A stretch of DNA of 64,000 bases from Gemmataceae bacterium (GCA_019636445.1 JAHBXO010000007.1:62001-126000); one strand, 5' to 3'. Shown: positions 26,981-36,198, numbered from the stretch's first letter. Numbers and translations are program-made. The notes: generated by a model from the letters alone, not told the origin.

Positions 26981-28168
26981 ATGCAGGCCTGCATGGACAC
27001 CATCCGGTTCGAGCACGATACCGACGACGGCTTTTATCGTCTGGTGAAGCGACGCGTCGACCGGTACTTCGAGCGGACCGGCAAGAGTCGCTACGCCGAT
27101 CGCGCTCTCCTGTTCAAGGCCCTGGTATTCAGCGGTCTGATGGTCGGTTCGTATGCGCTGATCCTCGCGCATCCGCTGCCGAACTGGACCTTGCTGCCTT
27201 TCGCGTTCGTCTTTGGCACGGCCACGCTTCTCATTTCCATCAACATCGGCCACGACGCGGCTCATCACGTCTTGTTCCGCTCGGCCTTCTGGAACGACGT
27301 CGTTCAGGGTGTCTCGTTCGGGTTGTTGGGTGTGAGCGCGTATCTCTGGCGCATGCGGCACACCCGGAGCCACCACATTTTTCCGAACGTCAACGGCTGC
27401 GACATCGATATCGACGAGAACCCGTTCGTGCGGCTTTCGCCGAATCAACCCTGGCGGCGGCACTTTCAGTTCCAACACCTTTATGCCCCGCTCGCCTACG
27501 TGTTCGTCGCTCTCTATACGGTGGTCTGGCAGGATTTCGCGTACCTGTTCAAGCGGAACCTGGCGAACATGACCGACATCCAGCACCCGCCGCACCAATA
27601 CGCGATCTTCATCGTCGCGAAATTGTTTTACTTCGGCGTCGTCCTGGCCGTGCCGATGGCCGTGCTGCCCTTGCCATGGTGGCAGGTGCTCGTCGGCTAC
27701 CTGACGATGAAGGCGTTCGCGTCGCTGGTGTTCGTCTTCCTGTTGATCGGCACGCACTTCTCGGACGTGACGGAGTTCCCGACCGTCGGGTCGGACGGTA
27801 GCGTCGGCCGGACGTGGGCCGAACACAACCTCGCGACGGCGTGCGATTGGGCGCCACACAGCCGGATCGCGCATTTCGTGGCCGGAGGCGTGAACGCGCA
27901 TGCGTGTCACCATCTGTTCCCGAACGTGAGCCATGCGCACTATCGGGCGATTGCGGCGATCATCGCGGAGACTGCGGCCGAGACGGGCACGCCGTACAAC
28001 ACGCTGTCGCTGGCGGGGATCGTGCGATCGCATTTTCGCTTCCTGCGCCGGATGGGTCGAAAGCCCGGCACGACGGTGCGGTGCAAGGATTCCGCCAGCC
28101 CGCGTATCGCGGCGACAAGAATGCCGGGTCGCGCGGGGGAAAGGGCCTCGACCGCAGGCGACGCGTGA
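26981..28168 (+). CDS. Membrane fatty-acid desaturase
   Basis: 395 residues from the ATG at 26981 (ATG 26993 is an alternative). It carries the three histidine boxes of the di-iron membrane desaturases: GHDAAHH (about 88-94), MRHTRSHH (about 126-133) and NAHACHHLFPN (about 307-317), with hydrophobic stretches between them. It should introduce a double bond into an acyl-CoA or membrane-lipid acyl chain. The HxxHH third box resembles linoleoyl-CoA/front-end-type enzymes, but no cytochrome b5 domain is present. It has no evident operon partner. The basic C-terminal tail after the fold is unremarkable. Confidence 0.93.
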   Translation: MQACMDTIRFEHDTDDGFYRLVKRRVDRYFERTGKSRYADRALLFKALVFSGLMVGSYALILAHPLPNWTLLPFAFVFGTATLLISINIGHDAAHHVLFRSAFWNDVVQGVSFGLLGVSAYLWRMRHTRSHHIFPNVNGCDIDIDENPFVRLSPNQPWRRHFQFQHLYAPLAYVFVALYTVVWQDFAYLFKRNLANMTDIQHPPHQYAIFIVAKLFYFGVVLAVPMAVLPLPWWQVLVGYLTMKAFASLVFVFLLIGTHFSDVTEFPTVGSDGSVGRTWAEHNLATACDWAPHSRIAHFVAGGVNAHACHHLFPNVSHAHYRAIAAIIAETAAETGTPYNTLSLAGIVRSHFRFLRRMGRKPGTTVRCKDSASPRIAATRMPGRAGERASTAGDA

Positions 28169-28306
28169 AGTTTCGCGCCTGACGCGAAGCAATGATGATT
28201 CGGATTGGTTCGCGTTGGCGCTGGATTTGCGCAGGCCGCCGACCGCGCGCGCCGGCGTGTACTAGATTGCACGAAAGTTCGACCGAGACTTTCGGGCAAT
28301 CCCCCT

Positions 28307-29677
28307 ATGCCGGCCCCTACCACTACCGATCAACTGTTGGGCAATCTCCGCAAGAGCGGACTCGTGCCGACCGACCGCCTGTCCGCCGCGCTCGCCGGCG
28401 TCGACGCGGACGATGGTCCAGCTCGCGTCCTCGACCGGCTCGTCGCCGAACACCTGCTGACGCCCTTTCAGGCCGAACGCCTGCGCGCCGGCAAGTACAA
28501 GGGCTTCATCCTCGGCGATTACGTCATCCTCGACCAGCTCGGCGGCGGCGGCACCGGCCAGGTCTTCCTTGCCGAACACAACGTCATGCACCGCCTCGCG
28601 GCGATCAAGGTACTCACCGTTTCCGCGTCCGCGGACGAGGTCGCGCGCGAGCGGTTCTTCCGCGAAGCCCGCGCCACCGCCGTCCTCGACCACAACAACG
28701 TCATCCGCGTCCACGACCTGCGTAAGGACGGCTCCGTCCATTACCTCATCATGGAGTACGCCGGCGGCATCAGCCTCCAGCACCTCGTGCGCCGCCTCGG
28801 TCCCCTGCGTTGGAACGTCGCGGCCGACTATGTCCGTCAGGCGGCGCTCGGGCTGCAGCACATTCACGACCACGCGCTCGTCCACCGCGATGTGAAGCCC
28901 GGCAACCTGCTTCTCACGCACGACGGAACCATCAAGCTCCTCGACCTCGGCCTCGTCCGCCTCGCGACCGACCATGAGTCTCGGCTGACCGAGCGCGTGG
29001 ACCAGATGATCCTCGGTACGGCCGACTACCTCGCCCCGGAACAAGCGGTGTCCAGTTCCACGGTCGACATTCGCGCCGACATCTACGGACTGGGGGCGAC
29101 CTTCTACTTTCTGCTCGCCGGCCGGCCGATGTTCCCGGATGGGCGCACGGCGCAAAAGCTCATGTGGCAGCAGTTGAAGGAACCGACGCCGATCCGACAG
29201 CTCGTGCCGGACGTGCCGGAGGAGGTGGCGGCGCTGTTGCACCGGATGCTGGCGAAGGATCCGAACGCGCGGCCGCAGACGCCGGCGGACGTGGTGACGG
29301 CGCTCGTGCCGTGGACGAAGGAGCCGGTGCCCGCTCCGGACCCGGCGCTGATGCCCGCGCCGCCGGCGCGGCGGGGCCAGGTACAGGGTGTGCCGGCGGT
29401 CTCGCGCGTGTCGTACTCGGATTTCCTACTGGAAGAGCTGGCGCACCCGACGCAGACGGGCGTTCAGACCCCGCGCACGGCATTGCCGAATCAGGTATCG
29501 ACGGCGACGCCCCCGCCGCGCTCGGCGCCATTGCCGGTATCGGCGCCGCCGACGCCGCGCGCCGCGGGCGCGGCCGCGCCCGCCGCGCCGATCCGGCCGT
29601 CGTGGTCGTTAGTGGTCGCCGCCGCGGCGCTGGCGGCCGGTCTCGCGACCGTAATCGTCGTGGCGTTGACGAAATAG
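28307..29677 (+). CDS. Transmembrane serine/threonine protein kinase
   Basis: 456 residues from the ATG at 28307; longer in-frame starts add a leader with no similarity to kinases. The kinase domain is at about 68-340: glycine loop LGGGGTGQVF, catalytic lysine in LAAIKVL, catalytic loop VHRDVKPGN, metal motif DLG instead of DFG (LLDLGLVRL), and APE motif LAPEQA. A Pro/Ala-rich linker leads to a single C-terminal membrane helix (about 430-453) with hardly any residues outside. The N-terminal ~65 residues match the helical leader common in planctomycete kinases. The ligand is unknown. Confidence 0.94.
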   Translation: MPAPTTTDQLLGNLRKSGLVPTDRLSAALAGVDADDGPARVLDRLVAEHLLTPFQAERLRAGKYKGFILGDYVILDQLGGGGTGQVFLAEHNVMHRLAAIKVLTVSASADEVARERFFREARATAVLDHNNVIRVHDLRKDGSVHYLIMEYAGGISLQHLVRRLGPLRWNVAADYVRQAALGLQHIHDHALVHRDVKPGNLLLTHDGTIKLLDLGLVRLATDHESRLTERVDQMILGTADYLAPEQAVSSSTVDIRADIYGLGATFYFLLAGRPMFPDGRTAQKLMWQQLKEPTPIRQLVPDVPEEVAALLHRMLAKDPNARPQTPADVVTALVPWTKEPVPAPDPALMPAPPARRGQVQGVPAVSRVSYSDFLLEELAHPTQTGVQTPRTALPNQVSTATPPPRSAPLPVSAPPTPRAAGAAAPAAPIRPSWSLVVAAAALAAGLATVIVVALTK

Positions 29678-29695
29678 CGCCGCCTCACGCGGCGC
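29677..29695. terminator. Shared GC hairpin between convergent genes
   Basis: GCGCCGC-CTCAC-GCGGCGC spans the last base of the kinase stop codon, and the anmK-like stop codon lies partly in the loop. The stem is strong but lacks a T-tract on either strand, so termination activity is uncertain. Confidence 0.5.
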
Positions 29696-30842
29696 GGAGT
29701 TGTCCGTAGTCCCACATCTGTTCGGCGGCTCGCGCCGTCACTGCGGCCCAGTTGCGCGGGTCGCCGGGTATGAACCGACCCACCAATCGCCCTCCGCTCG
29801 CGCCCGTGAGCAGCGGCAGGTTGACCGCGACGCCGTCGAGGGTCAAGCCGGCGAGCATGGCGGCGGCCGCGGCGTTGCGAGCGAGCGCCGGCATGCCGAG
29901 GTCGTCAGTGCGCCGGAGGACTTCGCCGGGGAACTGCTGCTGGAGAAGCTGCCAGAGGAATCCGTTGCGGACTCCGCCGCCACTGACAAAGAGGGCCCGC
30001 GGGCGACCGGTCGGCGGCACGAACTGGCGAACCCCTGCGGCGATCGATCGCGCGACGAAGTGCGTGGCCGTGCAGAGCAGGTCGGCGAGGCCGGCGTTGC
30101 GGTGCCGGGCGGCGTCGAGCGCTGCCGTCGCGAACGTCGGGCCGAACTCGTTCGCCAGCGGCTTCGGCGGCGGCCGCAGCAGGTGCGGGTGCGTCATCCA
30201 GTCGGCCAGCCAGTCGTCGTGACACTTCCCCTGCACGGCACGTGTGCCGCCGGAATCGAACGATTCCTTCTCGCGCGTGCCGAGCCGGATCAGCGCGTCC
30301 AGCAGTTGGCCGGCCGGCGCCGCGTCGAAGGCGACGAGGTCGGTGATCTTTCCGCCGGCCGGGATCGCCAGCACGCTCGCGGCGTGGCCGAGGTGGATCA
30401 GAATGCGGTCTTCGGAATCGGATTTCGCGAGAAGGTAATCGGCGGCCGGGGTCCAGGGCCGGCCCGCGCCGCCGGCCGCCGCGTCACGCTCGGCGAACCG
30501 GCACCACACCGATACGCCCGTCTGCTCCGCCACGCGCTCGCCGAGCGAATCGAACGGCACGCCGGGCGCGACGTGCAGACCGGCGAGGAGTATGGACCGC
30601 AGTTCAATCGTCCCTTTCGCGGAAATCTGCCGGGCAGCGGCGGCGAAGGCGTCGGCAAGGTCGCGTGGTGCCGACTCGCCCCGACGCAGGGCATCCCGCA
30701 CGAGCGGCGGCAGCGGATGGCGGACGTGGCGCTCCACGGCCGGCACGGCCGCGAGGCCGTTGCCGCCGACGCGGACGAGGACCGCGTCGATCCCCTCGCG
30801 CCCGGAGCCGAGCGCGAGGCCGAGAAGGAGCCGCTGGGACAT
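29685..30842 (-). CDS. Divergent anhydro-N-acetylmuramic acid kinase family protein
   Basis: 385 residues from the ATG at 30842. The order of motifs follows AnmK: the N-terminal loop GSGREGIDAVLVRVG (usually SGTSxDGID), VAFDAAPAGQLLDAL (usually FDTGPGN), FDSGGTRAVQGKC, LLRPPPKPL and the LFVSGGGVRNGFLWQLL loop. AnmK phosphorylates and opens 1,6-anhydroMurNAc in cell-wall recycling. The Asp of the FD motif is kept, but several glycine/threonine positions for phosphate and sugar are changed, so activity or substrate may differ. The leader overlaps no gene; a palindromic element lies 13 bp upstream of the start. Confidence 0.75.
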   Translation of the reverse strand: MSQRLLLGLALGSGREGIDAVLVRVGGNGLAAVPAVERHVRHPLPPLVRDALRRGESAPRDLADAFAAAARQISAKGTIELRSILLAGLHVAPGVPFDSLGERVAEQTGVSVWCRFAERDAAAGGAGRPWTPAADYLLAKSDSEDRILIHLGHAASVLAIPAGGKITDLVAFDAAPAGQLLDALIRLGTREKESFDSGGTRAVQGKCHDDWLADWMTHPHLLRPPPKPLANEFGPTFATAALDAARHRNAGLADLLCTATHFVARSIAAGVRQFVPPTGRPRALFVSGGGVRNGFLWQLLQQQFPGEVLRRTDDLGMPALARNAAAAAMLAGLTLDGVAVNLPLLTGASGGRLVGRFIPGDPRNWAAVTARAAEQMWDYGQLRAA

Positions 30843-30854
30843 ATCGATACCATT

Positions 30855-30917
30855 GTTTAGCGGCGACGCGGAGTCTTCGGTTCGGAGCGCGGTGAGCATA
30901 CGCGCTCCGCTCTAAAC
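30855..30917. repeat. GTTTAGCGGC-type palindrome with truncated right arm (PalB copy 1)
   Basis: The left arm (30855-30891) begins GTTTAGCGGCGACGCGGAG and ends GGAGCGCG; the right arm (30901-30917, CGCGCTCCGCTCTAAAC) keeps both ends but has lost about 20 bp of the middle. It lies between the anmK-like start and the stop of the gene upstream. Confidence 0.8.
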
Positions 30918-30930
30918 GTTTGAAATGAAA

Positions 30931-31734
30931 TCACGCCGCCATGAGCATCGGCTTCGAGCCGGCCGACACGGCCCGCGCCGACGCCTGCACGAAGCACTCG
31001 AAGATCTGCTGGTCGAGCGCCGAGGCGGTGTCGCATTCGGGGTGCCATTGCAGGCCGACGCAGAACCAGCTCGGGTCGGTCGTTTCGATTGCTTCGATGA
31101 CGCCGTCGTGGGCCTTCGCGCAGACGCGGAGTTTGCGGCCGATCTGGTTCACGGCCTGGTGGTGCGTGCTGTTCACGCGCTGCTCGCCGGAGCCGTAGAT
31201 CTCTTCGAGGAACGTGTCCTCCTCGACGATGACCATGTGCCGGTGCGGGTAGCCGGACGGATCCGAGTGCGGCATCGCCTTCGGGTTCTCGGTCGGCAGG
31301 TGGGCGTACAGCGTGCCGCCGTGGAAGACGTTGATGAGCTGCATCCCCATGCCGATGCCGAGGACGGGCAGCTTGCGCTCGGCCACCTTCTGGAAGAGCA
31401 GGCGTTCGCTGTCCTCGCGGCGCGGGGCCATCAGTTGCACGGCCGAGGTGAGCTGCTGGCCGTACTTCCGCGGATCGAGGTCGGCCCCGCCGGTGAAGAC
31501 GATGCCCGAGATCATCTTGAGATACGTGTCGAGTTCCGGGTAGTTGTCCTTCTTGAGCGGCGGCAGCAGGATCGGCAGCCCGCCGGCGGCGAGCACGGAG
31601 TCGACGTACCCGGCGTTGGCGCGGGTGAAGGCGGCAGCGCCTTTGGGCGTTTGGAAGTCGGTGGTGATGCCGATGAGCGGTCGTTGCGGCGGCGCGGTCG
31701 GGCGCTGGGGATTCTTTGCGGACTTGACGGCCAT
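30931..31734 (-). CDS. PuuD-like class I glutamine amidotransferase homologue lacking the catalytic Cys
   Basis: 267 residues from the ATG at 31734. The fold of gamma-glutamyl-GABA hydrolases (peptidase C26) is clear: PLIGITTD near the start, GIVFTGGADLDPRKYG, then the nucleophile segment and GLQWHPECD with the conserved His and Glu. The nucleophile elbow, normally GICRGxQ, reads GIGMGMQ: the cysteine is glycine. The DNA at 31340-31365 is unambiguous in this reading. Without Cys the hydrolase chemistry is not expected, so a binding or regulatory role is inferred. The gene is on the minus strand, upstream of the anmK-like gene. Confidence 0.87.
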   Translation of the reverse strand: MAVKSAKNPQRPTAPPQRPLIGITTDFQTPKGAAAFTRANAGYVDSVLAAGGLPILLPPLKKDNYPELDTYLKMISGIVFTGGADLDPRKYGQQLTSAVQLMAPRREDSERLLFQKVAERKLPVLGIGMGMQLINVFHGGTLYAHLPTENPKAMPHSDPSGYPHRHMVIVEEDTFLEEIYGSGEQRVNSTHHQAVNQIGRKLRVCAKAHDGVIEAIETTDPSWFCVGLQWHPECDTASALDQQIFECFVQASARAVSAGSKPMLMAA

Positions 31735-31840
31735 GGGTCTACCCTCCGTGGTTCGGCACCGGAATCGGACATCCTGCCCGATCGCGAGTTGCAAATCTTA
31801 CAAAGATCGGGAAACCGGATTCAAGCCCAATTTTTCCAGC

Positions 31841-32055
31841 GCGGAGTTCGGAGTGCGGAGTGCGGAGTGAAAACCCCCGACCGTTTAGCGGCGAGGCGGA
31901 GTCTTCGGAGCCGAGCGCGGAGGCTGCCAATCCCGTTTGAAGTTCAGTCCGCGACCGACCCGCGTGACGCGCTCGGCTCCGAAGACTCCGCCTCGCCGCT
32001 AAACGACTTCGCGTTTTGTCTTCACTCCGCATTCCGCACTCCGCATTCCGCACTT
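31841..32055. repeat. Outer nested inverted repeat (GCGGAGT/GCGGAAT phrase)
   Basis: GCGGAGTGCGGAGTG words at 31841-31870 pair with CACTCCGCATTCCGC words at 32021-32055, enclosing the perfect PalB element. Together the two elements take up most of the 365-bp divergent gap at 31735-32099. The remainder holds only the RBS region of the downstream gene. Confidence 0.7.
31883..32004. repeat. Perfect 37-bp inverted repeat (PalB copy 2)
   Basis: Arms at 31883-31919 and 31968-32004 are exact reverse complements over 37 bp with a 48-bp loop. The arm starts GTTTAGCGGCGAGGCGGAGT and ends CCGAGCGCG. It lies between two divergent genes, so it must be upstream of both. Confidence 0.92.
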
Positions 32056-32099
32056 CTTCGCCTATCATTTCATCCTCACCCCTTTCGGAGTCCTCTCCC

Positions 32100-33536
32100 A
32101 TGTCTCCCCGCATTCCCCGCCGGCGCGCCCTGCAACTCGGCGGCGCCGCGTCGCTCGGCTATCTCTTCACCGGGCCGGCCTTCTCCGTCACCAAGGCCTA
32201 CGGCGCCAACGACAAACTCCGCGTCGCCGGCATCGGCGTCGGGGGCAAAGGGTCCAGCGACATTGACCAGGCCGGCGTACTCATGGACGTCGCCGCCATC
32301 TGCGACATCGACGATCAACGCCTCGGCGAGAAGGCCAAGAAGTTCCCGCACGCCAAGAAATACACCGACTACCGCAAACTGCTCGACGAGATGGCCAAGG
32401 CGATCGACGCCTGCACGGTCAGCACGCCGGACCACCACCACGCGCCGGCGTCGATCCTCGCCATGCGCGCCGGCAAGCACGTTTACACCCAGAAGCCGCT
32501 GACTCACACGGTCTTCGAGGCTCGCCTCATGCGCGAGACGGCCGCGAAGATGAAGGTCTGCACGCAGATGGGCAACCAAGGTTCCGCGAACAACGGCCTG
32601 CGCCGCGCCGTCGAACTCATCCACGCCGGCACCATCGGCCCGATCGCCGAGGCGCACGTCTGGACCGACCGGCCCCGCGAGTTCTGGCGGCAGGCGCCCG
32701 CCATCACCGCCCGGCCGAAACAATCCGCGCCCGTGCCCAAGCACGTCCACTGGGAGGAGTTCATCGGCCCCGCCCCGATGCGACCCTACGCCGTCGGCGA
32801 ACTCACCGAGGGCAAGTGGAAGGGCCGACCCTGCTACCACCCGCACGACTGGCGCGGCTGGTGGGACTTCGGCACCGGCGCAATGGGCGACATGGCGTGC
32901 CATACGGCCAACATGGTCTTCCGCGCCCTCAAGCTCGGCCCTCCGCAGTTCGTCTCCGCCCTCTCCGGCGAAGTGAATCAGGAGACGTACCCCGCCTGGG
33001 CGCACATGACCTTCGACTTTCCCGCGCGCGGCGACATGAGCGCCTGCTCGCTGCATTGGTACGAGGGGGCGAAGGACGGCAAGAAGATGCTCCCGCCGGA
33101 CGAGTTGCTCGCGAAGGTACTCAAGAAGGGCGAGACGGTCGCGAACAGCGGATCCATCCTCGTGGGCACGAAGGGGATCCTCTACAGCCCGAACGACTAC
33201 GCGGCCCAGTTCCGCCTGACGCCCGACAAGGACTTCGCCGGCATCCAGACGACGAAGCCGGAGAAGGAGCCGATGGGCGTGGACCAAAACAACGATGCTC
33301 GGATGAAGGCGGAATGGGTGGAGGCGATCCGGGCCGGGAAGCCGTCGCACGCCTACTCGAACTTCGATTTCGCCGGGCAGATCACCGAGACGATGCTGCT
33401 AGGGAACATCGCCGTGCGCGTCGGCGGCTCGAAGCTGGAATGGAACGCCGAGAAGCTGGCGTTCGCGAACTCCTCGAAAGCGACGGCGTTCGTGAGCAAG
33501 GAATACCGCACGGGCTGGGACTGGCTAAAGGGATAA
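32100..33536 (+). CDS. Tat-exported Gfo/Idh/MocA family oxidoreductase
   Basis: 478 residues. The ATG at 32100 follows CGGAG (32086-32090). The N-terminus PRRRALQLGGAASLGYLF is a twin-arginine-type signal. The Rossmann fold follows: LRVAGIGVGGKGSSDI (about 40-55), CDID at the end of beta-2, and the conserved lysine motif in YTQKPLTHT (about 129-137). The C-terminal part contains the planctomycete-type WRGWWDFGTGAMGDMACH motif. It likely oxidises or reduces a sugar derivative in the periplasm or acts on a secreted substrate, with NAD(P) loaded before export. Lys is retained, unlike in the homologue at 43038-44420. Confidence 0.92.
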   Translation: MSPRIPRRRALQLGGAASLGYLFTGPAFSVTKAYGANDKLRVAGIGVGGKGSSDIDQAGVLMDVAAICDIDDQRLGEKAKKFPHAKKYTDYRKLLDEMAKAIDACTVSTPDHHHAPASILAMRAGKHVYTQKPLTHTVFEARLMRETAAKMKVCTQMGNQGSANNGLRRAVELIHAGTIGPIAEAHVWTDRPREFWRQAPAITARPKQSAPVPKHVHWEEFIGPAPMRPYAVGELTEGKWKGRPCYHPHDWRGWWDFGTGAMGDMACHTANMVFRALKLGPPQFVSALSGEVNQETYPAWAHMTFDFPARGDMSACSLHWYEGAKDGKKMLPPDELLAKVLKKGETVANSGSILVGTKGILYSPNDYAAQFRLTPDKDFAGIQTTKPEKEPMGVDQNNDARMKAEWVEAIRAGKPSHAYSNFDFAGQITETMLLGNIAVRVGGSKLEWNAEKLAFANSSKATAFVSKEYRTGWDWLKG

Positions 33537-33559
33537 ACAGGACATGGTCAAAGCAACGA

Positions 33560-33590
33560 CCGCCGGGCCGAGTGCCCGGCGGTTTCGTTT
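33560..33590 (+). terminator. Intrinsic terminator
   Basis: CCGCCGGGC-CGAGT-GCCCGGCGG (33560-33568, 33574-33582) followed by TTTCGTTT, 24 bp after the oxidoreductase stop. The stem is 9 bp of perfect GC-rich pairing. Confidence 0.8.
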
Positions 33591-33631
33591 ACGGGGTCGA
33601 TCTGGTATGCTGGCTGGCGGAGGTGATCGCG

Positions 33632-34396
33632 ATGGGCAAGCTGCTCGAACGGCGGACGAAGCGCGAACCGATTCCCGAACTGCGCGACGGCGACCGGCTG
33701 GACACGGCCGAGTTCCTGCGGCGCTACGAAGCGACTCCCGAAGGCTTTCGGGCCGAGTTGATCAACGGCGTGGTGTACGTGAATCGCTGGATCGAAGTCG
33801 GGCCGAACGGGGAGGAGCGCGTCATGCCGCCGATCAGCGGAGGGGGCCGCGGCCACGCCGGCCCGCAGATGACCATTATCGGAGCCTTCGCGAACTACAT
33901 GGCCGGTACGCCGGGCGCGGATGCGTCTGCGCCGGCCACGCTGGTCCTCTCGCCCGTGGATTCCGCGCCCGAGCCGGACGCCATGATGCGGATCCTGCCC
34001 GAGTGCGACGGTGCGTCGTACCTCGGCGACGACCAGTACTATCACGGACATCCCGAATTGGTCGTAGAGATCGCGCGCAGCACGGTGAAAATCGACTTGG
34101 GTTCCAAGTTCGACATGTACGAACGCAACGGCGTGCAGGAATACGTCGTCTGGCGCGTGCGGCAGGGAGTTATCGACTGGTTCCAACTGGAACGCGGCGA
34201 GTATCAACCGATCGAACCCGACGCCGACGGCATCCTGAAGAGCCGCGTCTTCCCTGGCCTCTGGCTCGATCCCAAGGCACTAGTCGCCGGCGACATGGCC
34301 AAGGTGCTGGCCGTCGTGCAACGGGGCATTGCGTCGCCGGAGCATGCGAAATTCGTCGAGAAGCTGCGGAAGAAAGCTGCGAAGAAGAAGCGATAG
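33632..34396 (+). CDS. Uma2-family (PD-(D/E)xK) protein
   Basis: 254 residues from the ATG at 33632, preceded by GGCGGAGGTG (33617-33626). The Uma2 fold is shown by the N-terminal EFLRRYEATPEGFRAELING, the acidic EPDAMM motif and HPELVVEIARSTVKIDLGSK followed by YERNGVQEYVVW, which supply the PD-(D/E)xK-like catalytic set. Uma2 proteins are highly multiplied in planctomycetes and cyanobacteria; nuclease activity is predicted but their role is unclear. The C-terminus is lysine-rich (KLRKKAAKKKR), which could bind nucleic acid. It is preceded by a terminator, so it is probably monocistronic. Confidence 0.9.
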   Translation: MGKLLERRTKREPIPELRDGDRLDTAEFLRRYEATPEGFRAELINGVVYVNRWIEVGPNGEERVMPPISGGGRGHAGPQMTIIGAFANYMAGTPGADASAPATLVLSPVDSAPEPDAMMRILPECDGASYLGDDQYYHGHPELVVEIARSTVKIDLGSKFDMYERNGVQEYVVWRVRQGVIDWFQLERGEYQPIEPDADGILKSRVFPGLWLDPKALVAGDMAKVLAVVQRGIASPEHAKFVEKLRKKAAKKKR

Positions 34397-34421
34397 CCGC
34401 CGGGGTGTCGCGCCCGGCGGC
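34396..34421. terminator. Hairpin between convergent Uma2 and rpoZ genes
   Basis: GCCGCCGGG and CCCGGCGGC (34396-34404, 34413-34421) form a 9-bp stem with an 8-nt loop, overlapping the last base of the Uma2 stop codon. No good T-tract is present, so it is a candidate bidirectional terminator only. Confidence 0.45.
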
Positions 34422-34430
34422 GATTCGGCG

Positions 34431-34733
34431 TCAGTCGGCGTCGGTGGCCTGGACGGTCGGCATCGGTGCGGAGCGCTGCGGGCCGAAGACGTTGCCGGCG
34501 ATGTTCGCCGTCGCCGTGGTGTTGCGCGATTGCAGTTCGCCGGCGACGTCCAGGAAGATCTTGTCTTCGAGGATTTCCGCGACGACGGTGGCGAGCTTGT
34601 CGCCGCCGGGAACATTGACGAGCGGACGGGCACCGGTGTTTAGTGCAACCATCCGCTTTTGGATCAGCGTGGACAGCTTGAAGCGGCCACCGACCTTGTT
34701 GACGATTTCTTCTTCCTTCAGTTCGTCGAGCAT
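34431..34733 (-). CDS. rpoZ: DNA-directed RNA polymerase omega subunit
   Basis: 100 residues, in the normal size range for omega. The helical N-terminus ([20 protein letters not shown], then [13 protein letters not shown]) matches the omega family, where it packs on beta-prime and helps assembly. It is the last gene of a minus-strand run and overlaps the 3' end of gmk by 16 bp. The order yicC-gmk-rpoZ is conserved across many bacteria and supports the call. The Ala/Asn/Pro-rich tail is a lineage-specific extension. Confidence 0.9.
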   Translation of the reverse strand: MLDELKEEEIVNKVGGRFKLSTLIQKRMVALNTGARPLVNVPGGDKLATVVAEILEDKIFLDVAGELQSRNTTATANIAGNVFGPQRSAPMPTVQATDAD

Positions 34734-35308
34734 GGGAACCCCCTGAGTGTGTATTGTTCGTGGATCACGGCGCCGAGCGCCGCGGTGGTCTGTTCCAGAT
34801 CGTCGTTGACGACGCGCACGTCGAACTCGTTGCGTCGATCCAGTTCGCGTTCGGCGGAGGCCAGTCGGCGGGCGACGGCGGCCGGGTCTTCGGTGCCGCG
34901 TCCCGCGAGCCGTTCGCGGAGCGCCTCGGCGGAGGGCGGCATCAGGAACACCGAGAGGTGCTCGCCGGGCATCGCGGCCCGCACGCTCGCCGCCCCTTGC
35001 ACGTCGATCACGAGGACGACACCGGCGGTGGTCCGGTTCGCGGCCTCGGCCTTCGGCGTGCCGTAGTAGTCCTTGCCGTGGACGATCGCGTGTTCGAGCA
35101 TCCGCCCGGCGGCGAGTTCCTCCCGGAACCGGTCGGCGGTCCAGAAGTGGTAGTCGCGGCCGTCGACTTCGCCGGGTCGCGGCGCGCGGGTCGTGGCGGT
35201 GACGGCGCGCCGCAGGGGCAGCGTCGTTTGGGCCAGCAGGGCCTGCACGACGGTCGTCTTGCCGACGCCGCTGGGGCCGGACACCACGATCAGCGGGGCC
35301 GCGTTCAT
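34718..35308 (-). CDS. gmk: Guanylate kinase
   Basis: 196 residues. The P-loop [10 protein letters not shown] is at about 10-19, the GMP-binding region [18 protein letters not shown] at about 39-56, and the lid/LID Arg-rich segment [19 protein letters not shown] further on. It converts GMP/dGMP and ATP to GDP/dGDP and ADP. Its start codon overlaps the yicC stop (ATGA type, 35305-35308) and its end overlaps rpoZ, so the three genes are translationally coupled. Confidence 0.96.
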   Translation of the reverse strand: MNAAPLIVVSGPSGVGKTTVVQALLAQTTLPLRRAVTATTRAPRPGEVDGRDYHFWTADRFREELAAGRMLEHAIVHGKDYYGTPKAEAANRTTAGVVLVIDVQGAASVRAAMPGEHLSVFLMPPSAEALRERLAGRGTEDPAAVARRLASAERELDRRNEFDVRVVNDDLEQTTAALGAVIHEQYTLRGFPCSTN

Positions 35309-36198
35309 TCGACGTTCGCCACCAGTTCCTTCATCTTCTCGAGCGTCGCCTTCATTTCGATCACGTGCCGGGAGATGGCGACGTCGCCGGCCTTCGAGCC
35401 GAGCGTGTTCGTCTCGCGGCCCATCTCCTGGATGACGAACTCGAGCCGGCGGCCCGGCGCGTCGATCGCTTTCGCCACCACGTCGGCGAGCTGCACCAGG
35501 TGCGCGTCCAGCCGAACGATCTCCTCGGCCACATCGGTGCGGTCGGCGTAGATCGCCACGTCGCGGATCAACTGCTCCGGTTCGATCGTCGCGCCGGTGC
35601 CGGCGAGGGCCTGGCGGATCCGTTCGAGCAGGCGCTGGCGGTAGTCTTCGACCACGCGCGGGGCGTGCGCCTTGACCGCCTCCAGCTCGTCGGCGAATCG
35701 CCGGCGCAGGGCGAGCAGTTCATCCGCCATCGCGCGGCCTTCGGCCTGGCGGACGGCGTTCAGCTTGTCGAGCGCCTCGCCGAGCAGGCGCTCCACGAGC
35801 GGCCATTCGTCTTCGGGGGCGGCACCGCGGCCGCCGGGTTCCGGTGCCACGCCGGGCAGCGCCAGCAGGCCGGCGAGTAGCGGGCCGAGCGCCGCGGCCT
35901 GGCTGGCCTCCGGACACGCCGCCCGTACCTGATCGAGGTACGCGGCGAGCAGGCCGCCGTTGATCTGCGCGTCGCCGGCGCCGCGCGGCCGGTCCACGCG
36001 GATGTTCACGTGCAGCGTGCCGCGCTTGATCGACCGCCGGACCACCTTCTCGAATTCGGCGTCGAGGATCGGGTAGGGTTCGCTGCCGCGGACCGACACC
36101 TTGAGGTGGCGGTTGTTGACAGACCGGATTTCGAGGGAAACGGCAGCCGTCGGCGTCTCCCCGCGCGATTCGCCGTATCCGGTCATGCTTAGGAGCAC
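35305..36198 (-). CDS. yicC: YicC family endoribonuclease-like protein
   Basis: 297 residues. The start is taken as GTG at 36198, giving (M)[12 protein letters not shown], because family members begin MIxSMTGFG; the ATG at 36186 would cut into this conserved motif. The C-terminus [17 protein letters not shown] is the hallmark of the family. YicC of E. coli has been linked to RNA degradation (RhyB decay), and the family is classed as a ribonuclease. The central region contains long charged helices. It is the first of the coupled yicC-gmk-rpoZ set and lies 31 bp from secG. Confidence 0.93.
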   Translation of the reverse strand: MLLSMTGYGESRGETPTAAVSLEIRSVNNRHLKVSVRGSEPYPILDAEFEKVVRRSIKRGTLHVNIRVDRPRGAGDAQINGGLLAAYLDQVRAACPEASQAAALGPLLAGLLALPGVAPEPGGRGAAPEDEWPLVERLLGEALDKLNAVRQAEGRAMADELLALRRRFADELEAVKAHAPRVVEDYRQRLLERIRQALAGTGATIEPEQLIRDVAIYADRTDVAEEIVRLDAHLVQLADVVAKAIDAPGRRLEFVIQEMGRETNTLGSKAGDVAISRHVIEMKATLEKMKELVANVE

